A stretch of 64,000 nt of DNA, from contig NZ_JAUOPC010000002.1 in NCBI RefSeq assembly GCF_030546805.1, positions 434,001 through 498,000 of the forward strand. The letters run 5' to 3'. Every line of letters starts with the position of its first letter. The stretch's first letter is position 1. This document shows positions 45,172 through 54,206 of this stretch, piece after piece. Origin of the DNA: Cyclobacterium sp. 1_MG-2023 (GTDB lineage Bacteria > Bacteroidota > Bacteroidia > Cytophagales > Cyclobacteriaceae). Made by a program: the position numbers and the translations under genes. The notes below the pieces were generated by a model. That model made no database searches. It saw only the letters and a list, made by a program, of their open reading frames with translations, and had not been told where the DNA came from.

Positions 45172-46440
45172 ATGGGCAAACTCAATAAAGTTTCAATTTC
45201 CAAGACGGATGTTTTATTGGTTTGCACAGCTTTTATGGCATATACAGGAATGTATGCAGTCAGAAAATCATTTTTAGCTGGTCAGTTTGAGGGGGTGGAA
45301 GCGGTATCCGGGTTCCATTTTAAAACCTTGTTGATCATTGGTCAGGTAATGGGGTATATGCTTTCCAAGTTTATTGGTATTCGACTAGTTCCAGAAATCC
45401 CGCCCTATAAACGTTTTGGCGCAATTGTAGGACTAGTTGGGTTTGGCTTGTTAATGCTTTTGGCTTTTGCCTACGTTCCGATTCCCTTCAAACCGGTAAC
45501 CATGTTCTTAAATGGTTTGCCTTTGGGGATGATTTTTGGTTTGGTATTGGTGTATTTAGAAGGTAGGAAAAATTCAGAGTTGTTGGCAGCAGGTTTAAGT
45601 GCGACATTTATTTTTTCGACAGGGCTGGTTAAATCAACAGGTATATGGTTGATGAATAATTTTCAAATAGGTGAATGGATGATGCCTTTTGTCACCGGAG
45701 TAGTTTTTTTTCCGATGCTCCTTATTGCTGCTTACGGCTTAAGTAAAAGCAAGCCTCCCACAGTAACGGATAAGGAGCTTCGAACGGAGCGGGTCCCAAT
45801 GGATAAGAAAGCGCGTTTGGATTTTATGAAGAAACATGGTGCCGTGTTTTTTGTTCTAGTACTAGTGTATGTGTTGTTGACTGTAGTAAGAGATTTTAGA
45901 GATAATTTTATCGTGGAATTTTGGGCTTCTTTTAATATGTCCCAACAGCCTGAGTTGATAACTTTGACCGAGCTTCCTATAGCAATATTGGTTTTGCTGA
46001 TAAGCGCTTTAGGTATATTGGTGATTGATAACAAAAAGGCTTTGCTATTAGGTATTTTGGCAACGATCATCAGTGCGATTCTAATGATTGTTGTAACTTT
46101 CCTTTTTAAACAAGGTGAAATTGGCCCTGTAATCTGGATGATAGGTTCGGGTTTTAGTGTATACCTGCCTTACATCCTTTTCCACTGCCTATTGTTCGAA
46201 AGATTGCTGGCCTTTTTGAAATACAAGGGAACGGTAGGCTTCTTATTTTATGTAGCAGATGCGCTGGGGTATTTGGCCAGCGTAGGGATATTGATTTATA
46301 AAGAGTTTTTTTACACCCAATCCTCTTGGGTTGAATTTTTCACTTGGTTAAACTTTGGATGTGGGGCCCTAATTGTGTTCTTGGTATTTGTATTGTTATG
46401 GAATATCAAAGAAGTTTCACCCAAACTCCAATTTAAATAG
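45172..46440 (+). CDS. DUF5690 family MFS-like transporter
   Basis: This 422-aa polytopic membrane protein has about 12 hydrophobic segments, beginning with VLLVCTAFMAYTGMYAVRKS, and a cytoplasmic charged loop near residues 200-225. It fits the DUF5690/MFS-type family of Bacteroidota. Divergent transcription from the phosphonate-type operon and a shared regulatory gap suggest it imports the operon substrate. No phosphonate ABC importer (PhnCDE) is present, so this may be the sole uptake system. Specificity is inferred. Confidence 0.8.
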   Translation: MGKLNKVSISKTDVLLVCTAFMAYTGMYAVRKSFLAGQFEGVEAVSGFHFKTLLIIGQVMGYMLSKFIGIRLVPEIPPYKRFGAIVGLVGFGLLMLLAFAYVPIPFKPVTMFLNGLPLGMIFGLVLVYLEGRKNSELLAAGLSATFIFSTGLVKSTGIWLMNNFQIGEWMMPFVTGVVFFPMLLIAAYGLSKSKPPTVTDKELRTERVPMDKKARLDFMKKHGAVFFVLVLVYVLLTVVRDFRDNFIVEFWASFNMSQQPELITLTELPIAILVLLISALGILVIDNKKALLLGILATIISAILMIVVTFLFKQGEIGPVIWMIGSGFSVYLPYILFHCLLFERLLAFLKYKGTVGFLFYVADALGYLASVGILIYKEFFYTQSSWVEFFTWLNFGCGALIVFLVFVLLWNIKEVSPKLQFK

Positions 46441-46695
46441 TAGGGCTATAATTGTTCTCAATGTGCTGATTGCATCTCCCACTAGAAAATTTAGGGGTTA
46501 TTTTCAGGGGCTATTGACGGTGAAAAAGGGATGAATTAGTTGCCCTCTCCTTATAACTTGAAATAGGTAATAGGGCTACTATTACCTGTCCTATTGCCTA
46601 ACCCATGTTTAGATATAAATTTTCATAAGGCCTAGCTTTGATTTCTTTCCGGAGCCATGTAAACCAAAATTTAGCTTATAGGGTATCAAATTTCA

Positions 46696-47619
46696 TCATT
46701 CATTGCCACTAAATATTCCTGAGGGAACATTCGCAATCCAGGATTCAGGTGTGTCCGCGATCCCAAATAATTTGGCCACTACAGCGGAGGTGTTGGCATT
46801 TGAATTGGGAGATTTCAATTCAACAGCTTTATTAATTTCGGGGCCTTTGATCATCCAAGGAACGATCATTTCCTGAACTGACGTACCTCCATGGCTTTTA
46901 CCAATACCGCCATGGTCTGTGAAGAGTAAAAAGTTGCTGTCTTCGTATAAGCCTTCTTTTTTTAGCTGATTTACAAATTCCCCAATTTTCACATCGATTT
47001 CTTCTATGGCTGTAATAAATTCAGGAGACATCCACTCGTGTCCATGACCGGCATGGTCTACATGCACAGAATAAAGAAAAATCAAGGTCGGTACATCTTG
47101 GTTGCTGACAAGAAAATCCAATGCTGCTTGGTAATTTTGATCGTAGCGATCGTCTTCTTCAAACCTATATTCATCGAGGTATTTTTTATTGAAAGGTTTG
47201 ATAAGGCTTTTCCAATTAAAATAGAATGCCGTCTTTATGTTGGGAACATTGTCTTTTACAATTTTAAATACAGAAGGGTAGTAACCATCCTCATCCATTT
47301 CTTGGGGAGCAATGGTATGGTCTTCCTTTTCCCAGTCATTACCAAAAACACCATGTTGCTCCGGTCCACCACCTGTTAGGTGACTGGTCCAGTTGGGCAT
47401 GGTAACAGATGGCATTACTGTTCTGGTCTCGGTAGAAATCACACCATCGGCAAATAAAGCATCAATATTTGGCGTCTTTGCTTTTTGGTAACCTTCCAGA
47501 GAAAAGCCGTCAATACCCAACATAATTACTCGTTTTGCCACAGGGGCTTTTTCATTACATCCTATGGTAAACAGGAATGAAAATAGGAGAAGGGAAAGGG
47601 CTGATTTTGCTTTTACCAT
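46696..47619 (-). CDS. Secreted NPP-like alkaline phosphatase superfamily protein
   Basis: This about 307-aa lipoprotein starts at ATG 47619 (upstream TTG 47691 rejected), with signal LLLFSFLFTIGC. The alkaline-phosphatase/NPP core shows MLGIDGFSLEG, the Thr nucleophile in MPSVTMPNWTSH, VDHAGHGHEW and FTDHGG (metal ligands). Relatives hydrolyse nucleotide pyrophosphates, phosphodiesters or, in PhnA, phosphonoacetate. Its place next to the phosphonate-type locus fits release of phosphorus from an extracytoplasmic precursor, but it is 255 bases from the transporter and convergent to it. Confidence 0.82.
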   Translation of the reverse strand: MVKAKSALSLLLFSFLFTIGCNEKAPVAKRVIMLGIDGFSLEGYQKAKTPNIDALFADGVISTETRTVMPSVTMPNWTSHLTGGGPEQHGVFGNDWEKEDHTIAPQEMDEDGYYPSVFKIVKDNVPNIKTAFYFNWKSLIKPFNKKYLDEYRFEEDDRYDQNYQAALDFLVSNQDVPTLIFLYSVHVDHAGHGHEWMSPEFITAIEEIDVKIGEFVNQLKKEGLYEDSNFLLFTDHGGIGKSHGGTSVQEMIVPWMIKGPEINKAVELKSPNSNANTSAVVAKLFGIADTPESWIANVPSGIFSGNE

Positions 47620-47905
47620 GGTTGGGAAATATTTTTTTAAAGATTTGTTTTTAAAAGAGGGGATTCGACAGATAAATATATAAAAAACCAATGAGCCGAA
47701 GCCCTTTTATTCTTTTATAAAATATTGTCTTTTTGTTAAATGGTTGGCTATTATTATTCAAGCAAAGGCGAAGACATTTAAAGAGGCAGTTATTAGGGTT
47801 AACGCTCGAAAGCCCTTTTGCCTCCTAAAAGCACAGGCTCCGACCTTTGTGGACTTCAGGCAAGGGCCATAGATTCTTGAAGAAAAAACAATTAACAATT
47901 AACAA

Positions 47906-49144
47906 TTAACCATTACCAAACACCTCATTAATCTCTTCGATAGAAATCCCCAATATTTGCAAGGTGATTTCATTTAATACCTTTTCGTTTCCGGTAAAGT
48001 GGTATACATTATGGAAATGCTCCATGCTTTGGCCGGGAGAAAGAAATGCTCCGGGAGAAACACTCTCTAATTCGTAAAAAGGCCCCATTTGGCTACCATC
48101 CTCCAAGGGGCCATCATTGTAGGCATTGACTGCATCTCCTTTAAAGGGATCAGCATCGGTATTCCATTCTTGATTTAGGTAAGGCATTTCAGGTGATATA
48201 TTGAAAGTAGTGATGGTCAGTACTTTGTTGATAGGGTCATAGCTGGCAGCCATAGGCAGTCCTCTTTCGGGAGATACACCCACTTTTCCTCGGCTTTGGC
48301 CATCGGCTTTTAAGAAGAGGTAATTATTGGTGGTGGCTATTCTTTCCTCCGGAATTTCCCCAAAATAATTGGTGGTAAGTCCTTCTTTGGTTTCATTTGG
48401 CTTTAGAGGCAATATAATGGTGGTTTCTGCACTGGGCTTGAACATATCCAAAACCCAGAGGCAGGGAGCTCCGGTTGATTGGGTCCATGGAAAATCTCCA
48501 GTGTTTTGAATGGAATTGATGGTGGTATAGCCTACCATTTTGATGGCAGAAACATCGGCTATCAAAGCAGTGTTTTTTAATATTTCCTCCTTTTCCAGAA
48601 GCGCAACAGTTCGTTGAAGCTGTAACTTAAACTCGGTTCCCTGATAGTTGGTAATGGAGGTTGATTTGGCCATGCTTATTTCCCTCTGGCCAGACTTGAC
48701 TTCTTCCCAGGGTTCATAGTCAATCGCTGCCGGAGTGTGCCAGTTCTCAAACTCCATATTTTTGCCTGGTTCAAAGTATAGAGAGTACGTGTTACCTTCC
48801 GGTCCAAGCCATAGGCGACTTTCACCTCCATAGGCATTCATGTGCTTGTCTAATGGGCCTTCAAATGCCTCATAGTTTATCCAGCCAAAGCTTTCTCCAT
48901 TTTCGCCTGCGGCGGAAGAAGTGAAAACTTTACCCTGGTATTTTGGGGATACAAGAATTTTTGCCTGTTTGTCATCCGTACTAAGCTCCACAAGATTAGG
49001 ATCAAATTTTTCTAAAAACTTTTTGTCCTGCAAAAAATTATTTGGACTCTCTTCCGTAGCCTGATTATCTTTTTGGCGCTCTGAGCAGGAAAAAGTAAAG
49101 GTTAAATTGCTGAGAAGGGTTAAAACAAGGATGTATTTGTTCAT
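47906..49144 (-). CDS. DUF6786 family lipoprotein
   Basis: This 412-aa lipoprotein has lipobox FSC (Cys20) and a large secreted beta-rich domain with VSPKYQGKVFTSSAAGENG, GWINYEAFEG and MNAYGGESRLWLGPEG, recognisable as the DUF6786 family of Bacteroidota. It resembles galactose-mutarotase-like folds in tone, but no catalytic residues can be named. Its last codons lie inside an AATTAAC-type repeat that also occurs near 62312. Confidence 0.75.
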   Translation of the reverse strand: MNKYILVLTLLSNLTFTFSCSERQKDNQATEESPNNFLQDKKFLEKFDPNLVELSTDDKQAKILVSPKYQGKVFTSSAAGENGESFGWINYEAFEGPLDKHMNAYGGESRLWLGPEGNTYSLYFEPGKNMEFENWHTPAAIDYEPWEEVKSGQREISMAKSTSITNYQGTEFKLQLQRTVALLEKEEILKNTALIADVSAIKMVGYTTINSIQNTGDFPWTQSTGAPCLWVLDMFKPSAETTIILPLKPNETKEGLTTNYFGEIPEERIATTNNYLFLKADGQSRGKVGVSPERGLPMAASYDPINKVLTITTFNISPEMPYLNQEWNTDADPFKGDAVNAYNDGPLEDGSQMGPFYELESVSPGAFLSPGQSMEHFHNVYHFTGNEKVLNEITLQILGISIEEINEVFGNG

Positions 49145-49305
49145 TTTGGGTTAATTCTTGTATGTTTTAACCACAATTATAGCATTAAACGGGGACTATC
49201 CAATAGAATACCGAATAGCCTGTGTAAACTTTTTTGGAAGAGGTGTAGAAACAACAAAATCAATCCAGTCTTTACTGAATAAGCCAGTATGTTTTAAAAT
49301 ATTAA

Positions 49306-49660
49306 TTAATAGAGTCTTTTAAAGGATTTCTCGCCCCAGTAGAAATACCCACTTGGTCCAGTGTTTTTCAATCTATCCATATCCCAAGGCATCAAAGGAA
49401 GATTTATAATAAGATCTTCAGATGTTTTTAATTGTTCTACATCTATCCATGACGTACTAATTCAGTTCTAAGAGATTCCTTTTCTGAATTCCTAGGCGAG
49501 TCCTCACAATTAAAAAAAGCAGTTAGTTTTTTTCTTTTACACCACACTGATTAGAAATCTCTAAAAGAGAAGTTCCCAATACTCTTAATTGTAAATGTAA
49601 CCTATCCAAATTTAATTTTTTTAGCGTTTTTAATTCGTTTAGTTTAAAGCTAATGTAAAT
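49306..49660 (-). pseudogene. Frameshifted relic of an unknown protein
   Basis: Three consecutive minus-strand segments read like protein but sit in different frames. LNELKTLKKLNLDRLHLQL through NQCGVKEK comes first, KLTAFFNCEDSPRNSEKESL follows after a shift in an A7 tract, and SWIDVEQLKTSEDLIINLPL to WGEKSFKRLY then TAA (49306-49308) comes after another shift. No ATG opens the first. The WD-containing INLPLMPWDMDRL resembles motifs of uncharacterised bacterial and viral proteins, but I cannot name the family. Confidence 0.55.
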
Positions 49661-49760
49661 TTAGGTGATACATTACGGATTGTAAAATATTGGTTTTAAG
49701 TAAATAATAAATTACATATTTAATCCCATTCCCTAGCAAAATGCATATTTAGTAAATTAG

Positions 49761-49916
49761 TTACTTTCCGCCTTACAGGTTTTGGCGTTAAGAAAACTGG
49801 GCAATGCGGTGGCAAAGGCAGAGGCATGTTTGACGAAGGATCTTGATTTAATTCTTATCTTATATGAAATCACATTAGGTCCTGAGGAGTTTGCCTATGC
49901 GCGGGAGGTGCCCTGA
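49761..49916 (+). pseudogene. Possible short coding relic
   Basis: An open frame without a start codon reads ALRKLGNAVAKAEACLTKDL then DLILILYEITLGPEEF before TGA. The composition looks protein-like (heptad-like Leu/Ala pattern) and unlike the AT-rich DNA around it. It may be the remnant of a deleted gene; evidence is weak. Confidence 0.25.
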
Positions 49917-49947
49917 TTTTAGCCAAAAGATGTTCAGCGGCGGGGTT

Positions 49948-50033
49948 TTCCCTGAATTGCTATGCTTCAGGGCAGGTTGGTTACTTTTTTGACCACTGAA
50001 TAAACTCAGGGCAGACCTGAAGCAAAAAAGTAA
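49948..50033. repeat. Inverted-repeat element
   Basis: An exact 11-base inverted repeat TTACTTTTTTG (49981-49991) / CAAAAAAGTAA (50023-50033) encloses 31 bases. Two nested CCTGAA/TTCAGG-type motifs occur around it. The architecture suits a folded intergenic repeat or a miniature mobile element; no flanking duplication was identified. Confidence 0.5.
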
Positions 50034-50172
50034 CACAGTAAATTAACGAATATAAGCTTTAGGAATCATAAATGGCTAATTACAGAAAGGTAAATAAAGT
50101 GGTGGTAGAAAGTCTTTCTTTTATTCTTTTAGAATAGGTATTAATCAGGTGAATTAAGTCAGTAACCTATAT

Positions 50173-50772
50173 TCACAATTCCCCAAACACTTCATCCAGA
50201 TCTAAGACAAAACCAGCAAGTGCCTGTGAGTTGACCCGATCTCCCAAGGTAAATAATCGAGAGGGTTGGTATGTTCCTCCTTCCAGAGTATAGATCAACA
50301 AGGTGCGCTCATCTGGATGAATGACCCAGTATTCTTTTACGCCCGAGGCTTCGTAAACCTCGTATTTCAATTGCAATTCTTTTTTATTGTTTCCGGGAGA
50401 GAGGATTTCGATAATCAGGTCCGGGGCACCTACACCGCCCAATTCATCCAGTTTTTCCGGATCACAGACCACACAGAGGTCCGGCTGCACTACGGTATCG
50501 ATTTTGTCAAGGTCTTTGGAAGAAACGGGTAAGCGAACATCAAAAGGAGCAGTAAATACTTCGCAATTTTTTCCTTGAAGAAAAGTATAGATTTGATGAA
50601 AAATTTTCCCAGAGATCCGTTGGTGAATTAAGAGGGGAGCGGCTGCCTGTTTAAACACCCTTCCGCGAATCAGCTCCACCATTTCATCGAGCTGCCAGGA
50701 GAGGTAATCTGCATAGGAATAGCTTCCATAGGCAGAAAAGGGTTCTTTGACTTTATCTTTTGTTTTTTCCAT
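50173..50772 (-). CDS. Uma2 (DUF820) family PD-(D/E)XK protein, copy 1
   Basis: This 199-aa putative restriction-endonuclease-fold protein has QPDLCVV and the catalytic region GAPDLIIEILSPGNN...YWVIHP (D, E, then Lys of the PD-(D/E)XK core). Uma2 proteins are common in cyanobacteria and Bacteroidota, with an unclear role and some transposon association. It is a tandem paralogue of the gene at 50941: the first about 40 residues and the last 115 are nearly identical, but residues about 41-75 differ strongly. Confidence 0.85.
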   Translation of the reverse strand: MEKTKDKVKEPFSAYGSYSYADYLSWQLDEMVELIRGRVFKQAAAPLLIHQRISGKIFHQIYTFLQGKNCEVFTAPFDVRLPVSSKDLDKIDTVVQPDLCVVCDPEKLDELGGVGAPDLIIEILSPGNNKKELQLKYEVYEASGVKEYWVIHPDERTLLIYTLEGGTYQPSRLFTLGDRVNSQALAGFVLDLDEVFGEL

Positions 50773-50784
50773 CTTTCACGCAAT

Positions 50785-50829
50785 CCGAGGTGAATAATAA
50801 AGATAACAATATACGAGCGAATCTGCCGG
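50785..50829. repeat. Duplicated upstream segment of the Uma2 genes, copy 1
   Basis: The segment CCGAGGTGAATAATAAAGA to CTGCCGG recurs with few changes at 51547-51590, before the second Uma2 gene. A weaker third copy (AAAGATAACA...GCGAATCTGACA) lies at 54371-54400, where no Uma2 gene is present. Confidence 0.55.
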
Positions 50830-50940
50830 TAGTTAAAGTTTGGAATTGTATGTGATCCTCAATTAATTATTTAACATTAAACAATTAATAATTATATACT
50901 TCTAATTCATGTTTCTCAGATAAAAAGAGATTATTTGAAC

Positions 50941-51543
50941 TTACAATTCCTCAAACACCTCATCCAAATCCAACTCAAAACCAGCAAGTGCCTGAGAATT
51001 TATACAGTCTCCCATGGTGTACAACCGGGAGGAGCGGTATTTTCCTTTTTCCAAGGTATAGATCAACAAGGTACGCTCGTCAGGATGGATTACCCAGTAT
51101 TCCTTTACTCCGGAGGCCTCGTATACCTCGTATTTTAATTGTAGCTCCTTTTTATTGTTTCCTGGAGAGAGGATTTCTACCACCAAGTCGGGGGCGCCCA
51201 CACAGCCTAATTCATCCAATTTTTCCCGATCGCAGACTACACATAGGTCAGGCTGCACTACGGTATCGATGTCCTTGTGCTTTCTGGAAGAGACCGGAAG
51301 GCGTACATCAAAGGGGGCGGTATACACCTTACAGCTTCCTCCTTTTAAAAATCCATGAATTCGCGTAACCAAGGCTACCGTAAGCTCTTGATGAATTCGA
51401 CGAGGGGCTGCTGCAGCTTTCCTGAATACTTTTCCCCGAATCAATTCCACCATCTCATCCAGTTGCCAAGAGAGGTAGTCTGCATAGGAATAGCTTCCAT
51501 AGGCAGAAAAGGGTTCTTTGACTTTATCTTTTGACTTTTCCAT
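50941..51543 (-). CDS. Uma2 (DUF820) family PD-(D/E)XK protein, copy 2
   Basis: This 200-aa paralogue of the preceding gene has the same catalytic block (GAPDLVVEILSPGNNKKELQ). It differs mainly between residues about 41 and 75 (AAAAPRRIHQELTVALVTRI against AAAPLLIHQRISGKIFHQI). The 40 bases before each start codon are also alike, so the duplicated unit includes its promoter. No mobile-element gene is adjacent. Confidence 0.85.
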   Translation of the reverse strand: MEKSKDKVKEPFSAYGSYSYADYLSWQLDEMVELIRGKVFRKAAAAPRRIHQELTVALVTRIHGFLKGGSCKVYTAPFDVRLPVSSRKHKDIDTVVQPDLCVVCDREKLDELGCVGAPDLVVEILSPGNNKKELQLKYEVYEASGVKEYWVIHPDERTLLIYTLEKGKYRSSRLYTMGDCINSQALAGFELDLDEVFEEL

Positions 51544-51676
51544 AAACCGAGGTGATTAATAAAGATAACAATATTTGAGGGAATCTGCCAGAGGTAAATT
51601 TGGAAAATTTAAATATAGACTATATATTTAGTTTTAATTATTTGATTTAATAATTTGTGTTTCATTATTCAGTGAT

Positions 51677-52840
51677 ATGAGAAATTTTCATATTTATATT
51701 GTATTCTTTTATTCGATTGCATTAACAGGGTGTAATAAATTAAGTAGGGGAAATGAAAATACCTTAATAGATGGGCTTAGATTATTCAAAACAGGGGAAT
51801 ATAGGCTTGAAATAGAAAAATTAGGTACAATTAATTTTATCAGACATCAAGTTTTTGAAATTAAGGATTCAACTTTTATTTTTCTTTTAAACAAATCCAT
51901 TAATGCATTAGAAATCTATAATTTAACAACAGAGAAATTTGCAAAACGAATAAATATTCCGAAGGAGGGTCCATATGCCATAAATAATCCACAAGGTTTT
52001 TTGGTGATTTCAAGTGATTCAATTTTCGTGTTTCCTCAAGGTCATGTAAAGAACACTATTTTGATTAATGGTAAAGGTGACGTGTTATCGCATTATTCAC
52101 CACCTGTTCCAAAAAATGATATTTTTGGAATTGTTAACCATAAATCAGTACCTTCTGCTCCCAGTTATTTTTTAAACAAAAGATTGCATTTTTCAATATT
52201 GCCAATGTTAGATACTAAAGTACCGGAAAACATCAATAGAAATATTCTGCTAGCATCTGAGTTCGAAATTGATAATAATACGCTTATATTCCCTGCTAAT
52301 ATGTGTTATCCGAAAAGCTATTTGCAAAAAGGATTGATTTCCTATCATACAAACTTTTCAAGAATAATTAACGACAGAAATGAATGGATATATTCATTTG
52401 CCGGATCAGATAGTCTTTATATTTACGATATTAATTATATTTTAAAGAGTCAGGTTGCAGCTAAGAGTAAAGCAATTAATAATATTCCTAAATTTGACAG
52501 GTATCCTGGAGAAATAAACTCTATGGAAATGTGTATAAAATCCGGTTCCTATGGAAGGATAATCTATGATAAGTTTAAAAACAATTATTATCGAATTGTT
52601 CAATTACCAAGAGAGTATGAACCAAATCAAGATTACGATGTTAATGCCTTAGCTAAATGTGCTTTTAGTGTGATTAAATTTGATGAACAATTTAATAAAA
52701 TTTCTGAAACGAATTTTAATGAGAAGATTTATGATATGAATTGTATTTTCATTACTAATAAGGGGTTAAATATACCAAGGACAAATTACTGGAATAAGGA
52801 GCTAACAGAAGAAGTGGTAAATATTGATGTGTTTAATTGA
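51677..52840 (+). CDS. DUF4221-like lipoprotein (387 aa)
   Basis: A signal with lipobox ALTGC is followed by a secreted domain predicted to be beta-propeller-like, with recurring DSIFVFPQG- and DNNTLIFPANM-type strands. It fits the DUF4221 family of Bacteroidota lipoproteins, for which no enzyme activity is known to me. The coding DNA is markedly AT-rich (many AAT, ATT, TTA codons) compared with core genes, suggesting recent acquisition or relaxed constraint. Confidence 0.7.
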   Translation: MRNFHIYIVFFYSIALTGCNKLSRGNENTLIDGLRLFKTGEYRLEIEKLGTINFIRHQVFEIKDSTFIFLLNKSINALEIYNLTTEKFAKRINIPKEGPYAINNPQGFLVISSDSIFVFPQGHVKNTILINGKGDVLSHYSPPVPKNDIFGIVNHKSVPSAPSYFLNKRLHFSILPMLDTKVPENINRNILLASEFEIDNNTLIFPANMCYPKSYLQKGLISYHTNFSRIINDRNEWIYSFAGSDSLYIYDINYILKSQVAAKSKAINNIPKFDRYPGEINSMEMCIKSGSYGRIIYDKFKNNYYRIVQLPREYEPNQDYDVNALAKCAFSVIKFDEQFNKISETNFNEKIYDMNCIFITNKGLNIPRTNYWNKELTEEVVNIDVFN

Positions 52841-53171
52841 TATTAAAAAGGGTGTTATTAATATATGGATATTTTATCGGTATAATGATGAAGAGAAAAA
52901 TAATATCGATTTTGTGATGTGTTAAAGGAGTATTATGAATTTAAATTGTTAAATGATTTATCCTTATTACGGGTATATTGTGATTCGTATTATGATAATT
53001 TAAAAAATAAGATAGGGAATTCTGTATATTTTAATTAGCTATTGATATCAACCAAATTATTGTTCATTATACGTCGTATAAGTATTTGTAATTTTTTTAA
53101 TGAATTTAATAATGATAGATGTTATTCATTCAAGTCAGGTGTGTTTAGGGATGATAAATAAGTAAATTTTC
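52841..53171. other. 331-base gap with possible short relic
   Basis: AT-rich. An open frame without a start reads KEYYEFKLLNDLSLLRVYCD then SYYDNLKNKIGN before TAG, perhaps the tail of a lost lipoprotein gene. No regulatory motif is supported. Confidence 0.25.
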
Positions 53172-54206
53172 ATGATAAATATTAGAATTATATCCTTTCT
53201 AGTTGTGTTTTTAATTTCTTGTAAAAGAAATGATACATCTTTAAATAATGATTTTTCTCCAACAGTTGACTCTGTTGATATAACAACTGTTGTGAAGAAA
53301 AAAGAATATCATCGTTTTAATTTTCAAGGCGGGTATAGATATGGTATTTTTTATGTCTTTGTGGCGATGCTTGGTGACTTTTATGCAATACAAAAGAATG
53401 GAAATATACTTTGGGAGAAATCATTGAATAAAGCATATGGCAATAGTGACTTAGGGCCATCCATTCTCACGACATCTACCGAAGAGTTTCATTTATATGA
53501 AAACCAAATTTACTTTTTGCAAAATGATAATAGTGTGATAATTATGGATTATAATGGTGATATTGTATCAAGGAAATATTTTAAATTAGAATCGAGGAAA
53601 AAGGTGAAGTCTATGACTCGATTGAACGAGGAGGAATTGATTTTGCTGTGGATTAATATTAGTGATAAATATGAATATGGTTTAACTCTAATCAATTTAA
53701 ACAATGGGATAACAAATACAATTAATAAAATAAAATTAAACTATCCGGCCTTAAAAGTTAAAATTTCATCAGTGAAAAATAAAATATATATTTTTGAGGA
53801 TATAAATAATTCAGTAAGGGTCTTTACACCAAAAGGTGAAGAATTGAATGGTATAGAGTTAGATCCATCCAAATATAAAAATTATGAAATTCGAGGAGGG
53901 TATGATGATGGAGTAATAAGTTATAGAGCAATGTCTAAATTTGAAAGAAATTCATTTTTAAATGATTTTGTAAAAAATGTTTCTGTAACAAGTAATAATA
54001 ATATTTATATACATCATCATATATATCAAAGAGATTCGACTCATCTTCCTTTTAAAGGGTTAATTTCAGTAAAAAGGAATAAAGAAGCAACAAAAGAAGT
54101 TATACTGGATAAATATATCTTAAATTTTGATTCCCATGGAAATTATTTTACTTTTGTTAACCACGAGAAAAAAGTATTTATTAAAGTAGCCCCGATTGTT
54201 CGTTAA
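53172..54206 (+). CDS. Hypothetical lipoprotein (344 aa), propeller-like
   Basis: N-terminus ending in VFLISC gives a lipoprotein. The secreted domain contains regular strand repeats (YENQIYFLQNDNSVIIMDYN, NKIYIFEDINNSVRVFTPKG) resembling a six-bladed beta-propeller of the kind common in this phylum. Strongly AT-rich codon use, like the gene upstream. Function unknown; probably an acquired or lineage-specific surface protein. Confidence 0.65.
   Translation: MINIRIISFLVVFLISCKRNDTSLNNDFSPTVDSVDITTVVKKKEYHRFNFQGGYRYGIFYVFVAMLGDFYAIQKNGNILWEKSLNKAYGNSDLGPSILTTSTEEFHLYENQIYFLQNDNSVIIMDYNGDIVSRKYFKLESRKKVKSMTRLNEEELILLWINISDKYEYGLTLINLNNGITNTINKIKLNYPALKVKISSVKNKIYIFEDINNSVRVFTPKGEELNGIELDPSKYKNYEIRGGYDDGVISYRAMSKFERNSFLNDFVKNVSVTSNNNIYIHHHIYQRDSTHLPFKGLISVKRNKEATKEVILDKYILNFDSHGNYFTFVNHEKKVFIKVAPIVR

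Larger units (their letters stand above)
49145..50172. other. 1-kb decayed accessory region
   Basis: Contains a frameshifted gene relic (49306-49660, minus), a possible second coding relic on plus (49761-49916, no start codon) and an inverted-repeat element (49948-50033). No intact gene is seen. Confidence 0.5.

Noticed and set aside
46696-47619. Phosphonoacetate hydrolase (PhnA)
   Set aside because: Superfamily motifs fit, but nothing diagnostic for PhnA was seen; kept as an NPP-like enzyme.
50173-51543. Tandem Uma2 genes as a toxin-antitoxin or restriction system
   Set aside because: Both genes encode the same fold; no antitoxin or methyltransferase is adjacent.
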